This document shows, one piece after another, positions 11,887 through 23,600 of a DNA stretch of 64,000 bases. The position numbers and the translations under genes were made by a program. The stretch covers positions 1-64,000 of the forward strand of contig WEDG01005660.1 in NCBI GenBank assembly GCA_017591395.1, written 5' to 3'. This DNA is from Schistocephalus solidus. Taxonomy: Eukaryota > Platyhelminthes > Cestoda > Diphyllobothriidea > Diphyllobothriidae. How positions within the stretch are numbered: position 1 is the first letter of the stretch; each line of letters opens with the position of its first letter. The notes below the pieces were generated by a model. That model saw only the letters and a list, made by a program, of their open reading frames with translations, had not been told where the DNA came from and ran no database searches.

Positions 11887-13855
11887 CAAATTATACTCAA
11901 TCCTCCAGCCGCAAATGCTTTTTGCTGTGTCCCGTAAATTGAATACGCCCAGGCAAGATTTACTGCGGTGTGTTGCCTCAAACTCCTTCGAGATGTAGGG
12001 CAGTGCTCCCAAATTTTCACATAGTGCATCCTCACTGGAATAAATTTCAAATCGTGGTGTACGCGGTATGATTGAATGATCCAAGGTTCTCCATCATCAC
12101 GTCTCACAACCTATGAAATAAACATAAATCTAGAGTCAGGCGTCAGCATTCACACCAGCGCTTGTCTGTCGGCCATCGCTAGTAGTCAGGATGGTACCTC
12201 ATACTCCGGCTTTGGTTCCAGGTTCACTTAAAATCGCTCACGACATTATAGTAGACATGTACTGCTATACTTTATCGAGTTTCGTACGTAGGACGTGGGG
12301 TTTTAATTCGCAGTTCCTTGAGGAACAACGTGTTCAGTCGTTTTTTTCGGAAATTAGATGGATAATCCGAAAACGTTCTGGTGGTGTATCACGAGGAAGG
12401 CGAGAGTTTGCGTATGGTGTCTGCGCACAGCTGTGCACCTTTAATATCGCGCTGTGTTTAGGTGCTTTTCGCAAGTCATTCGGTTTTCAGCAATCAAAAT
12501 GTGGAATCCGAGAAGTGACACCATAAATTGGATTGGTAGTTTGGAAGGCCAGCCATGTTATCGGACATTCTACAGGCGAACCTCTGACTTTTCCATCGTC
12601 TGTCTATAGAAATGAAAAATGCTGTATTTAGCAAAGGTGAAAAAAATCTAATCAATCAGTCTGAAAGGATAGTTTCGGTGAACGGCAACAATATATACAT
12701 GCTAAATGACGACAGATCGGACAAAAACTGTAATAGTTCATTTTATAGCGAAGCACAATTACATGCCCTAGTTGGTTTTTCTGTTGAAATCTTCGATGTA
12801 CGCAGGTGAAGTTTAAATCGAAGGTGGAGCTACCTTTAAGGTCATGTCCTATTCGAACTTCTAACCCTGAAGAGCATTACGTGGTCTTGTAACAGAAATA
12901 CGCCTCAAGACCAAGAGAACGAGATTTTATTTGCAATTAGACTCTTTGGTTTGGTGAGAAGGCACGACTATGCCTCAAGCAAAAGACCACTTAACCTAAT
13001 TCAAGCACCTACCGGGGATGACAGCATCCAACGTATCTGGTCTTTGAACATCGACTCGGCGCCGTAATTCGTCGCCTCTACATACAGAATAGAGATCAAT
13101 CTCACATAGTGATCAGACAGACACACTCTATGAAATTGTATGTGCTGCGACCCTTCGTAATCTCTACGGTTCAGACAAATGGACGTCAGTATACCCGGCA
13201 CACAGTCAAAGCGTGGAGATTTGGCCCATAACCAGAGGTCGATCACAACATTGAATTCAACATGCTTTTTGTCCTACTTGGCGCGTAAGTACTTGCCGGA
13301 ACAGCATCGTAACTTCAGCAGCTGAAGGAACCTTATTAGCCTACCCACATTCACCATTGCACACACACACACTTCAGATGGCTAAAACCTTGTATGTGAG
13401 CTGAATTATAAATAGCCTGCTTTGGGCAATGTTTTTATGCACTGATTACAAACCAGAGGCGGAAATGTAAGGTATACACCTTAATTTTTCATCAACTAAT
13501 ATCGTAGTTCCTTTCTACTTTCATATGCACTCATTTAATTACGAAGGTTTAAAATTTGAGTGGATAAATGCCAAAACTGAAAGCTCTTTATTCTATCTAA
13601 TGCATTCACGTTTTTGGTAGAAACATCCTTTAAGCCAAAGGTCTTGACATTTGTTAGCCAACGTCATTATGTCATTAAATGCTGCATACGTGGACACAGG
13701 CCGCTGGCAAAATTCGAGAAACTGCACCCAAGTGACCAAACAAATATAAGAATACATTGAAGTCATAGATAATATCTTTGTTATCGCAACTTTAAGAGAC
13801 GGAGTAGCTGCTCTCTTAGTCATCCTAACTCAGTCGCATCCATGGATCAAGTTGG
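11885..13855. other. No gene recognised (about 2 kb)
   Basis: The 111-residue frame at 12191-12526 has no domain, signal peptide or flanking splice logic that I can support. Other frames are shorter. No internal repeat partner was found. Confidence 0.4.
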
Positions 13856-13859
13856 CAAT

Positions 13860-14100
13860 GGAGTTCGGCCAAGTAGACGTCGTGTACATAAATTGACGAA
13901 TAATTATGGCAAGTTGCTGCTCGCACCTTCGAAATGGGCCATGATCTCAACCGTCAACCTAATCGCGCACGCTGGAAACAAGAAGAGCCAAGAATTGATT
14001 GAAGCCTAGTCCACTGACGAGAACTCAATCAATCGATGTATCGATTTGGCACCGGCGTACAGAGCACTGCGCATTCAACTCCCTGACTTGCGTCAGTGAT
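13860..14100 (+). pseudogene. PLE-C: GIY-YIG C-terminal fragment of a Penelope-like element
   Basis: Read in shifting frames, this shows the end of a PLE endonuclease: VAARTFEMGHDLN near 13910-13955, AHAGNKKSQELIEA near 13967-14008, a stop where Trp is usual, and then STDENSINRCIDLAPAYRA near 14012-14070, ending at LRQ and a stop. The N-S-I-N-R-x-I/V-D-L signature is shared with PLE-B (NSINRHVDL), but the flanking residues differ, so this is another family. Only the 3' end is present. The downstream 'tttcgaaagctcag' at about 14175 may be element 3' tail. Confidence 0.72.
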
Positions 14101-17100
14101 CATTGATTGGTTTTTAACGCCCATTAGTGCCACTTTTTTGCTGCTGCTATCTCCGACAATCAACTTCGGCAGTATTTCGAAAGCTCAGAAAAATAATCAA
14201 ATTATTCCGGTGTCCGGCCATGCTCATGCAAACCCCTGGTTCTCGATCAGTCACATTCACACAGAAGTAATCTTTTAAATTTATTACATTCAGACGGTTG
14301 CAATCTGCAGGATAAACACACTTATCATGTACTTTCGGCTTGTGACGACTAAGTAAACACATGTCCTCGACTATAATTATGCTTATGCTCAAAAATGCAC
14401 CTTCGCGGATTTTTAACCACAGAAATTGGCAAATAATTTTGAGAAAGTTTTAATTAGACTCGACATTCGATGTTTGTTTAATGTGTAAGCAGCATTTGAA
14501 TTGTACCAAAACGTGTCAGTTAAGCAGTTTTAACAATGTTTTCTAAAAATATTAATAAATTCGATTTGTGTGATCTAATTTAAGGACATTACGTTTTCTT
14601 TAATAGCGCAGCATGTTGTTTAAACACACAGCATATACTTGACGACAAATATCGACATGCATGTTTTTATCATCTCAAGCAGCGACTGCATGTTGCGGAT
14701 TTGAAAAATTCTTTTCTAGTTAGCTTGGTCATCATATGTTAGTATTAATATGTTTGTTTAATCTATGTGATTTTTTCCACAAAATGTACTTGATACAGTG
14801 AAGTTCATCTGAATTTCTTGTAAGTAGAATATAAATATTGTAGAACGTGCACTCCGAGGCACCGTCGCCGGCATTCAGTTATGCGTATATACCTTCGAAG
14901 GTACCGACGCTCTTGTAAACTGAACTGCGGCCGTTATGACTTCAAGTTGTCTACTGAGAGAAAGGTGTTCTCACGAGTCTTGTGTCCATCGTAAACACTG
15001 TCTTGTGAATTTAATCAGCTGTATCAACACTGACATGATTTAAAGAAAAATGAATGCAGGGTTTGCTGCGATAGGCGACCGCTGTTTGAATACCAACAGC
15101 GAACGGTGCTTGGTAGGACAAAACTTGAAACCTCACATTGAAAAGTTTTGTGCTACTGGTCGACCTAGAGCTAGCCTTCCAATATGTTCTTCAAACATTC
15201 ATTCAGAACACTTAATGTAGACTGGGTATGCAAATTAATTATTATATTTTTAAGGATTCAATTTGCGGTAATGTGAATATCCTCTCTGTCGCCTTCAGCA
15301 TTTTGACAGTTTGTTCTCAAACAGGTTGTCTTTTAATGGGTGTCTGCATGTCGTAATGTTTGCAAGAGCTTTTATTAAGTTCTGCAAACATCGCCATGTT
15401 TCAATTGAAAAGTCATTTGACAAACACTGTTTTCAGCAATTAATCACTAGGCTGATACAAGTACATTAGGCATGGAGTCATGAGCTATGGAGAGAGTTTA
15501 TATGTACCTTGTGCAGGTAGAGGGTGCGGGTGGTTAGTCATAGTCCGCGTGCTAGTACAACTTAGAGACGGCCTGGTAATACAGAATGCGTGTATCAACA
15601 CCTTCGGACAACAAAGCGCTGCGTTCGCTAACCGAATTGTCTGACTGTTGCGAGCACCCGTTTGCGTAGGCCTTTAGTGTAATGGCTGCCGTCATACCGT
15701 CAGGCCATTGAATGGTCATGTACTAAACGCTTAACTCATGACCAAGGAGTAGGAACTCTCGAAAGCATTTTAGCCCTCAAATGCCAAGACAGGATTTATT
15801 AGAGAAAGAATTTTAAGGTTGCAGTTATTTTTTTTAAAATGATCTTGACCATATTACTATAAAATTTGCATAATGCATGAGAAATCAAAGAAGATATTGC
15901 TGCGTTTAAGGGCCCTATTATTCAATATCAGTTTGCGGTGTTATATTCAATTTGCTTTAGCTATGATACACCTGCTTTGGATAAAATGCATTTAAAAACC
16001 ACAGCCTCCAGAAATTAATTAATTTTTATGCAAATTCTTATGCAATGGGATAACAGACACGTGTTTATCGTCAAATTATCATACAGGCCCAACTTCTATT
16101 CTTGATTTCAAGAATTTATTAAGGAGGTTGATACTCTATAACTCTTAACCGATTTGTGTTGGCGTAGGGCCTTAATCTTCTACATATGATAAATGACCAC
16201 ATTAGCCTTATCTCTAACTGCGACTGTAGATACAGGTGTGCTTTCGATACGTGAATATCAAAATAAATTTTCTGCCCAACCTAAATATCACGTTACGTTT
16301 CATCAAAAGAACCACTAGTTTGTATGTTGAGTCGCATGACCTTTCAATTACAGAAAGGTGAATTTACTCATGATGACAGTATTCCTGATCAAAAATCACA
16401 ATTTTTTACTAATTCATAAGTTGTTATGCGGACTTGAAGTGAACCTAATTTACATTGCCAGCGCACATATATCATCTAAGAGCTCATTGTTTTACTCATA
16501 TTTTTCATTATCAATCTTATGCACATGCCTACAGATAGTTATATTAATCTGCTTTTGAGCCGGCCTCTGGTCCTCTTGCTTTCGTCTTGACAGGTGCGTG
16601 AGGGGACAGAGAGTGCGGTAGCTGCAGCCCTAGTCTATACTCACTATTATGGGGGATTTGAAATGTAACCTTTAATTTAGCACGTCTGATCAAATGAAAT
16701 TTTGTTGTGCTTATGTCCTGTTGAATTCGCTGAAGAACATTCCAGGTTACCTGTGGCTAGCGTTCAAATGTATATCCTGATTGACTATTAAAAGTGCGGA
16801 TTTGGGTTGCATCGTGCTCATCACGAGGCATCTGAGTGGTCCAAACATATTTAACTCGGTTAAATTCTGATCTTCTTGCCTATAGCTTTATGAAGAACTG
16901 TTTACCGATGACTTGCTGTGGAACACATGGCCATTCCAATCTCTCCTGACTTTTTTATACAAAATACTTAGATTTGAGCAAAGTACCATTATATTTATTT
17001 TAGAAGTTGGACATCATTCTGTCGCCGGAGAATAGCTGGGTGCGATTTTGGTCAGAAAAGGGATCAGAATAGAATTATGCACAATACTCACTTATAACCA

Positions 17101-17815
17101 CGCATTTCGATGACTTTCAAATAAAAACGAAAAAAACAGGATGCGTCATGTTGGATCAACTGTCACAGGCCTCACCGAGAACATGGTGTCATTTTTGCTA
17201 TCTGTTAACCCTTAACGGTAAACATTTAAATGGATGCACTTTTAATTGGTTATTTTACCCCCGAAATTCAAAAACTCCATTGACAGCTCCTGATCCATTT
17301 TTCATGCACATCGCATCCATACGTTACGATCTTTCTGCTGCACTCTTTAATACCACAGTCTACCCAAAAAACGATAAATGTGTTAAAATCTAAAATCCAG
17401 ACTGATTTGGCACTTGGTGCAACTTTCGTGTGACAATCATTTACTTATCTGTTCCACAGTTGATCTCACAGAGGATTGGGCTTCACTCAGCCAGGAATCC
17501 AAAATGCAAATTTATAGTATAAGAAGTTACTATTTTACAGATATTAAAGCCGATTCAAACTCCTCAATTTTTCCATTTAAACTATGTTGGCTTCCTATTT
17601 GTTGCTTTTGTGACGGCTTTGTCTCTCTTTTAAATAATTTGCTCCCACTCATGCGTAAAGTTTTCCTTTAAATTTTTGTTTCAGCTTTCGAGCTCTGTTC
17701 CCTTTGCGAAATCGCACACTGATACTTGAAGGTATTTTACTCTCTCATCCTGGGCCCTAAAAACTGAGGTTAAGTACAATTTCACAAACATAAAACCATT
17801 TAATTAAAGCTGGAA
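14101..17815. other. No gene recognised (3.7 kb)
   Basis: AT-rich sequence without recognisable domains. Frames at 16358-16558, 17148-17393 and 17414-17671 are short and featureless. No repeat with a partner in the window was found. Confidence 0.4.
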
Positions 17816-17819
17816 TCAG

Positions 17820-18430
17820 AATATGTGATCACTGGAACAAGAGGTTTGTTAGCTTCATGGCTTGGATTTCCACTCAAAAACACCCGCTCACAGTCCCATG
17901 TTTTACGAAGTCAAAATACGTACAAAATGTGACAACGACTGGCTCTGCGAGCTGTTTGTGACTTGATTTTCAGTCTTACAGTCCATCAACAAGCGTAATG
18001 ACTTTCCACTCCCATATTCCAGGCTGCAACTTTGCCTGGGCAGGCGCAAAAATCACGTGGGGAGGACGCGTTCAACAAACAACTCAAGTGACCAATTTCT
18101 GAGTGCTCATCACGCCGACATCCAATATGAATTGTGAAATCGCGGTCATTAACGACTCGAAAATGGACTGCCAAAGCCAGCATCTTATCAAATACGATCC
18201 CCAGCTGGGATCGCAAGAAGTGGTAATTATAGTACGCAAATGGTCACAGAAAAGCAAAGTACTATAAATATTACCCTCCTTATGCCTCCACTTCCCTTAT
18301 CTGAGGATGATTTCGAGTGAGAATCCTCAATGCCAGGCCAATAAACCTCGTGATCAGGCGATTGCATATTCTGCTTCGGACCTACTTCCTGGAACTCGCC
18401 TCTTGATCCTATCTTTCAAAAGCAAATATT
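17820..18430 (+). repeat. Dispersed repeat matching the PLE-A 3' tail
   Basis: Blocks 'gatcactggaacaag' (about 17828), 'gaggatgatttcgagtgagaatcc' type sequence (about 18303-18330) and 'cttcctggaactcgcctctt' (about 18385-18405) match the minus-strand region 4530-4139 in the same order. Spacing is longer here, so the copy has diverged or has gained sequence. It is interpreted as a PLE 3' end without recognisable coding sequence. Confidence 0.5.
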
Positions 18431-19060
18431 CAGATTGAGTACTCTTCGTGCCATTGAGTCTTTTGTTAGCCTGTTTTTTCTCCATCCTAGCCTCTCTTTG
18501 GTATTTCTCCGCCGCCCAGACATGGATCATTATTTAAATGCCAACTACATAACTACGCAAACTTGTAGACGATTAATTTGATTTAAGACTACTAGCCTAA
18601 AAGTTAGTTTCCACAAATTGAATTAATGTTGCTCACCACTACTATTTTTCACATGTCTGCTGTTACTGTCGTAAATCTGAAAATACCTCTTCCATGGTTG
18701 TTCAGTATGCTTTAAAACGGACAGTCTCTACGTTTTCCTTACGTGCCGTTCATATCAGCTTGCATCTCCAAAAACTGCATGTTTGTTTAGTTATCATCAA
18801 ATGGCCCGATGGTAGTAGATCTTGCAAAATGGATCATAAGTCGACGATGCATCAAACCAACTTCTAAATTCATCCGTCTGAATACTTTCAAAGCACCTCC
18901 ACTTATTTGTACTAAATGTAATTATCTAACCATCATCCTGCACTTCCTACTTAATACTATTCCTCCGTAGACCACCTTGCCCGCAAAAAGTGGGATAACA
19001 TTCACAGGAAAATGTACTAGGTCGTACGATGCACGCTTCTTTAAGAAACCTTGTTGCAGA
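18431..19060. other. No gene recognised
   Basis: Nothing supportable. The minus-strand 102-residue frame at 18947-19255 runs across the following SINE and is not a gene. Confidence 0.4.
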
Positions 19061-19061
19061 A

Positions 19062-19312
19062 TAGACAAAGGCAAGAGAGACCGGAATGTCCAGGAAGCGA
19101 GTTTGAGCCTTGGGCACCACAGCGCCTGGGGTTGGGTATGGCTGGCTGATGACGGCTAATAAGTCAGAAATTGACATTCCAGTCCCCCTTGTTTTTGTCG
19201 GTAATGTCATTCTGCCTATATCCTTAGCGGCCTTGTGGCTGCTGGTGGGGCTCAAAAGTTAGCCCCAAGGCACAACGGGACAAGTGAGTCCTGTAACCGA
19301 TCGGTGAGTGCC
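19062..19312 (+). repeat. SINE copy, head damaged
   Basis: A short minus-orientation scrap ('gacaaaggcaagagagaccg') runs into a plus-strand SINE lacking its A box. It keeps the B-box remnant 'gcgagtttgagccttggg', the body 'cctggggttgggtatggctggctgatgacgg' (read in parts), and the 3' half 'ccccaaggcacaacgggac...accgatcggtgagtg'. TA-rich sequence (19320-19337) follows the 3' end. Confidence 0.8.
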
Positions 19313-19466
19313 TACGAACCATATACATATATATTGCATAGGTATGTTGCAAAGAGATGCAACAGGCAAGACGTAAACAGCTGTTTCACGGTTGTTACTG
19401 ATCATCAGTATGTCAAATGCCTTGCACAGTGCGGTATTTACACAAGTAAAACAACTGCATGATACT

Positions 19467-19600
19467 CACTAATGGGGTTAGGATCTCACTCGATCCAATT
19501 CTGCCGTCCACTCGCCAGCTAGCCACTGCTGATTAATGAACTTTGTGTGGCAGACGGACAAAATGGGATTGAGTGAGATCCTAACCCCATCAGTGAGTGT
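19467..19600. repeat. Small palindromic (MITE-like) hairpin
   Basis: The left arm, about 19467-19512 ('aatggggttaggatctcact'), is the inverted complement of the right arm at about 19548-19598 ('agtgagatcctaacccca'). The roughly 35-bp loop contains 'gccagctagccactgctg'. This could be a small MITE or a fold-back remnant; there is no coding content. Confidence 0.75.
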
Positions 19601-19723
19601 CATGTGCTTTTTAACCTTATATATATATCTATGTATCAATTGGAAAATAGGCAAAGATGTTCTTTGGGAAACAATACGAAACTTTAATAGGAAAGGTTTC
19701 AAAACTGGTTCTCCAAGTCATTG

Positions 19724-20268
19724 TCAGACGTGAAATAAGTTTTCGAAACAGTTAAAATTTGAAACGTGCCAAAAAAACTATATTGCTTAGTGGTTCCTGC
19801 CAATGGTTGTCAGTATTGGGTGAATTCCCGTTTGAATTGGCTATCGCCTTTTCTATATTGAATTCAGGTTGCCGTACACAAGGTCTAATTCGACATGTCA
19901 GCCTCCACGTGCATACATGAAGATCAATTGGCAGAAAAAAGGCGAGACCACTGGTCACAGGTTGCCATGCATAGGCAGGAAATTGAGCAAACATTTGCCT
20001 GGGATAAAACCCGCATTGTTGCCTCCTGCCCATCTATGAAAGACCGAGAATTTTTGGAGGCCATTAACTCAGATAAGGCATGCATCAACGACACGTCGAA
20101 TTGGACACTGTTTACGGCAAACTCAAAGAAAGATGGAAGAGGTGACAGCCAATCCACACGGAAGTTGATCACAGAATGACAGCCATTGGCAGGAACCACT
20201 AAGCAATATCGATTTTTTGGCCCGTTCAAACTTTGAATGGTTCGCAAACTTACTTCACGTCTAACGAC
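19724..20268 (+). mobile_element. PLE-D: hairpin-shaped Penelope-like 3' end
   Basis: Two inverted arms (about 19724-19901 and 20088-20268) share 'gcttagtggttcctgccaat', the motif 'cagacgtgaaataag'/'tagacgtgaagtaag', and an inner block around 'attcgac'. The loop and right arm encode a plus-strand GIY-YIG C-terminal stretch: IHEDQLAEKRRDH near 19912-19950, QTFAWDKTRIV near 19990-20022, and REFLEAINSDKACIND near 20045-20092. These parallel PLE-B blocks such as NEYKLAIRRRD and REFLEAWHTGTNSIN. The RT domain is absent. The right arm overlaps the coding end, so the left arm is an inverted copy of the C-terminal codons plus 3' tail. Confidence 0.78.
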
Positions 20269-20371
20269 CACCTAAGGAACCAGCTTCGAAAATTAACCTA
20301 ATAAGGTTTCTTTTTGTTTCACAAAGAACTTGTTTGCTTCAATTATATTTAAATATAAAGATATATATGGT

Positions 20372-20420
20372 AGTTGGGCGCTCACCGATCGGTTACAGGA
20401 CTCACTCTTACTGTCATTCT
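20372..20420 (-). repeat. SINE 3'-end fragment
   Basis: 'gggcgctcaccgatcggtta' followed by 'caggactcactc' matches the minus-orientation 3' end of the SINE family. It is preceded by TA-rich sequence (20357-20371) and followed by a CACTCA-rich run. Confidence 0.75.
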
Positions 20421-20432
20421 CACTCACTCTCA

Positions 20433-20435
<3 letters not shown>

Positions 20436-20477
<42 letters not shown>
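20436..20477. repeat. (TA)n microsatellite
   Basis: A TA tract of about 42 bp between a SINE fragment and a PLE-B terminal-repeat fragment. Confidence 0.95.
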
Positions 20478-20480
<3 letters not shown>

Positions 20481-20484
20481 TAGT

Positions 20485-20635
20485 TGAAGAAGTAAGCATT
20501 CCGAGATGATAAATGAAGAAAGAAGGCTTGTCGGAAAATTGAGGTTAACTCTTGAATTTTCAAGTTGGTTACACCAACCCGTCGTCAGATGAAATGAGAA
20601 GTGAGATTTTAGATTGTAACGCTGGAGGTTTTATG
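20485..20635 (+). repeat. Solitary partial PLE-B terminal repeat
   Basis: Matches the outer part of the PLE-B left repeat (8965-9112) in direct orientation: 'gcattccgagatgataaatg' is identical, followed by 'ggttacaccaacccgtcgtc' and 'gaaatgagaagtgaga'. The match ends at 'ggaggttttatgagcc'. As at PLE-B, the outer end lies beside a TA tract. There is no coding sequence, so this is a solo or truncated end. Confidence 0.85.
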
Positions 20636-23600
20636 AGCCTTATATATTTGCAGCAAAGTGCGCCTTTAAAGTCCAAAAATATTTTTTGCATTTGTAGACT
20701 TCTTCCGTTCATTAAAATGATTTATGTTCCTGTGTAATTCCTTAGAAAGAAATACATATAGGCTCCGATTAAGTGCAGCATAATTTCAGCTTTATTTCAC
20801 ATGTTTATGATGTTGATTCGGAACAATGAATGGCTTTGATTGCAATAAACGAACGAAAGGCTTAAGTCGCTGTAGAGAGCCCTACCATACGCCAATCGTA
20901 CCATTAATTTATATACTGCGAAACATCAGCAGTAAATTAGCAAGGTTTAAAATTATGAAAGGTTAAGGAAAATCAGTAAATACTGCCTACATGTGCTGAT
21001 GTTAAGTTTACGGATTAAACTCGCGTTCAGAGTAGTGTGCCTAAGTCCTCAAAAAAGAAGCTTACATTTTAAACACGTAAACTCATTACTTATTTTGTGT
21101 GTGTTTTGCTTATATAACAACATCAAGTTATCAAAGATTCACGGCCTAGAAACGAAAAGCACAATATTTCAGAACAAATGTACTTAGATTTAATCGATTG
21201 AATCTTATCTTGCCTGGGTATCACAAGATCAACTTGCCTGTTTTACGGTAATTATGCAAAAAAATCCAAAAAAACTATAATATTTATATGCGTCAACAGA
21301 GCTTATAAAATGCAGCCGTAAAATGATGATGTATTAGCAGTAGGTACCTTTGATAGCGGGTCAATACTGACCTGATACATATTTAACCGAAATTAATTCA
21401 CAATATTCAGCGCCTCCCGGCATATCTTTTAGAAACCAACCTGTTTTCATTTTGGATGGGTCTGCTGCTCAATGAGGGTCATCCGGTGTTCTCAAAGACA
21501 GAAAATAGAACTATCCTTTCCTTGTTCTTGTTTTTTTAATTGATCATGTACGAAATAGAAGTATTTGTCTACGACAGCCGCCCAAAAAAACGCTTTTTGT
21601 CAGCCACCTAAGGAGGGTATTTCTTAAATTTGAGAAACGTATCTTCTACTGCTCACTTTAAAGCTCGGGGAAATTTTCAAAACTTCGCCACACAAAAAGG
21701 TCAAAGACGAAATCATCCTTGAGGCAAGATTGGAAGCAAAAAAAGTGAACTGCTACATAATCGGATGACTTGTTTTATTTCTGGCTGGCTGTTCAGTTTA
21801 AGAGAACGCTTTTTTAGTTTTGTGTGTTAGAATACTGTTTTAGATTATGTGACTATTTCTCACTCATTGGGTATTTTGAAATACATTGGTGTAGCAGTAT
21901 TCTTCCTTATAACTTAATCCTGGAATAATAATAACCTGGGTGAATAAAAACTGTTTCGGTCTATTTAGTTTAACAAGTCACGTTGTACACTGGCCTCTTA
22001 TTCCTTCTAAGGTGAAAGTAGACAACCACGGTGTTACACTTTATTCCTGTTCTAGTGCCATGAAAAATTATCGGTCATATTTTCTCCTCGTATAACGTAT
22101 TTTTCATTTATGGTACACTTTAATACAATGCCATCATACTTTCATCAAGTTCTTTGTGTTTTAGCGATCTTAATTAAACACTGAATATTAAACAGGTAGA
22201 TTCTTTAATCAACAACGAAAAGTTCAGGCCCGCTATCGACAAGATTTTTATATGTTGTATAATCGGACACTTCCACAAATTTTAAGTTTACCAAAATTAC
22301 TTTAAAACCAATGCCGGCTTTGAATACTGACACCATAAGCTCAAAAGCGTCTGAGGACATTCGCTTTAAAACATGCCTGACGTACTTCGAATATGCTAGT
22401 TATTGATCCATATCACGACCATTATATTCTTAATAGTTTATTCCCAAATAACGTACAAGTAACAAACCGACCACAGGTAAGCTTTCTTCTTAATTCTCTT
22501 ATGGTGGTTAACAAAAAAGATGAAATGTTTATACACAAATCGTATTATTTAAGCGGAAAGGGCAAAAGCCTTAGTATATGGTAAAAAAATATATTTCAGT
22601 GCACACCAAAGATGGCATTCCCATCTGCTGCCATTTATTAAATCATAATTTTTATTTAGTAAGTATATCCTCTGGTAATGTGTCTCCGCCAAATACATGG
22701 CCCAGAGTGCAAATACATTTTCACATTAATCTGGATTCACCAGCTGGTTTTACAATTTATGCGCAAACCGCAGTCCGCTAAACCATACTTAACTGTAGAA
22801 TAACACGCACATGTGTGCCTTAGAGTGGATACAAAATTTCCCTCATGTTTTACCTATATCTTGCAATCCATTCCATGAAAAATTCACATGCTGCCATTGG
22901 TTATTTCATTAAAACTAAACAACTGCAAGCAAACAACCTCTTCGCTCTAGGTGAACGTGAAAGTGTTACCATTTTGAATTCCAGCGAATCTATGCATTGA
23001 AGCCGACTATGATTGGCTGGACCATGGAGGTACAGAGTCAACTTTTGATTTGTCAGCCAAATAATGTCACGAGTAAAACCAACAACCGATTTGCTAAGAT
23101 GATCCAATAGCGACAGACCTCTTAAAAGGCATGCTGCCAGTTTAAATGTTTGCAGATACCTCATCCTGTTGAGTCATTAATAGAATAGGGGCGCACACTC
23201 GCTCGAAATCTGTTAGTGCACGATCCTATACTCCGTGAAAGTTTGACCACTGAAACTGAATTAAGCTTTATCTCTGCTACGTTTAAGGCATGGACTGAGT
23301 TATCAACATTGCATACTCTTAAAAATTCTCGTCAAAGCAATTTACATCTAAATCAAAATAAAATATCCATTTTGGACTACTTACAAAGCAAACGAAGAAT
23401 ATTTCATTAATTTTTGGTTAAACGACCACTTTCATCCATCCAAATTTGGTAAGTTCCCCTTCTCCATGTGCTTGGTTAGAGCACCCGTCCAAGACTGGTT
23501 AAGTGATATTTCTTTGTTAATTTTCCGTCAAATTTATAATGAATTCCGGGAAATTGTCTGTACTGTCTTCATAGAAATATAGAAATGCACGCAAGTTCTT

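Noticed and set aside
12191..12526. 111-residue open frame
   Set aside because: No domain, signal peptide, splice pairing or repeat relationship could be seen; length alone is not evidence in 64 kb.
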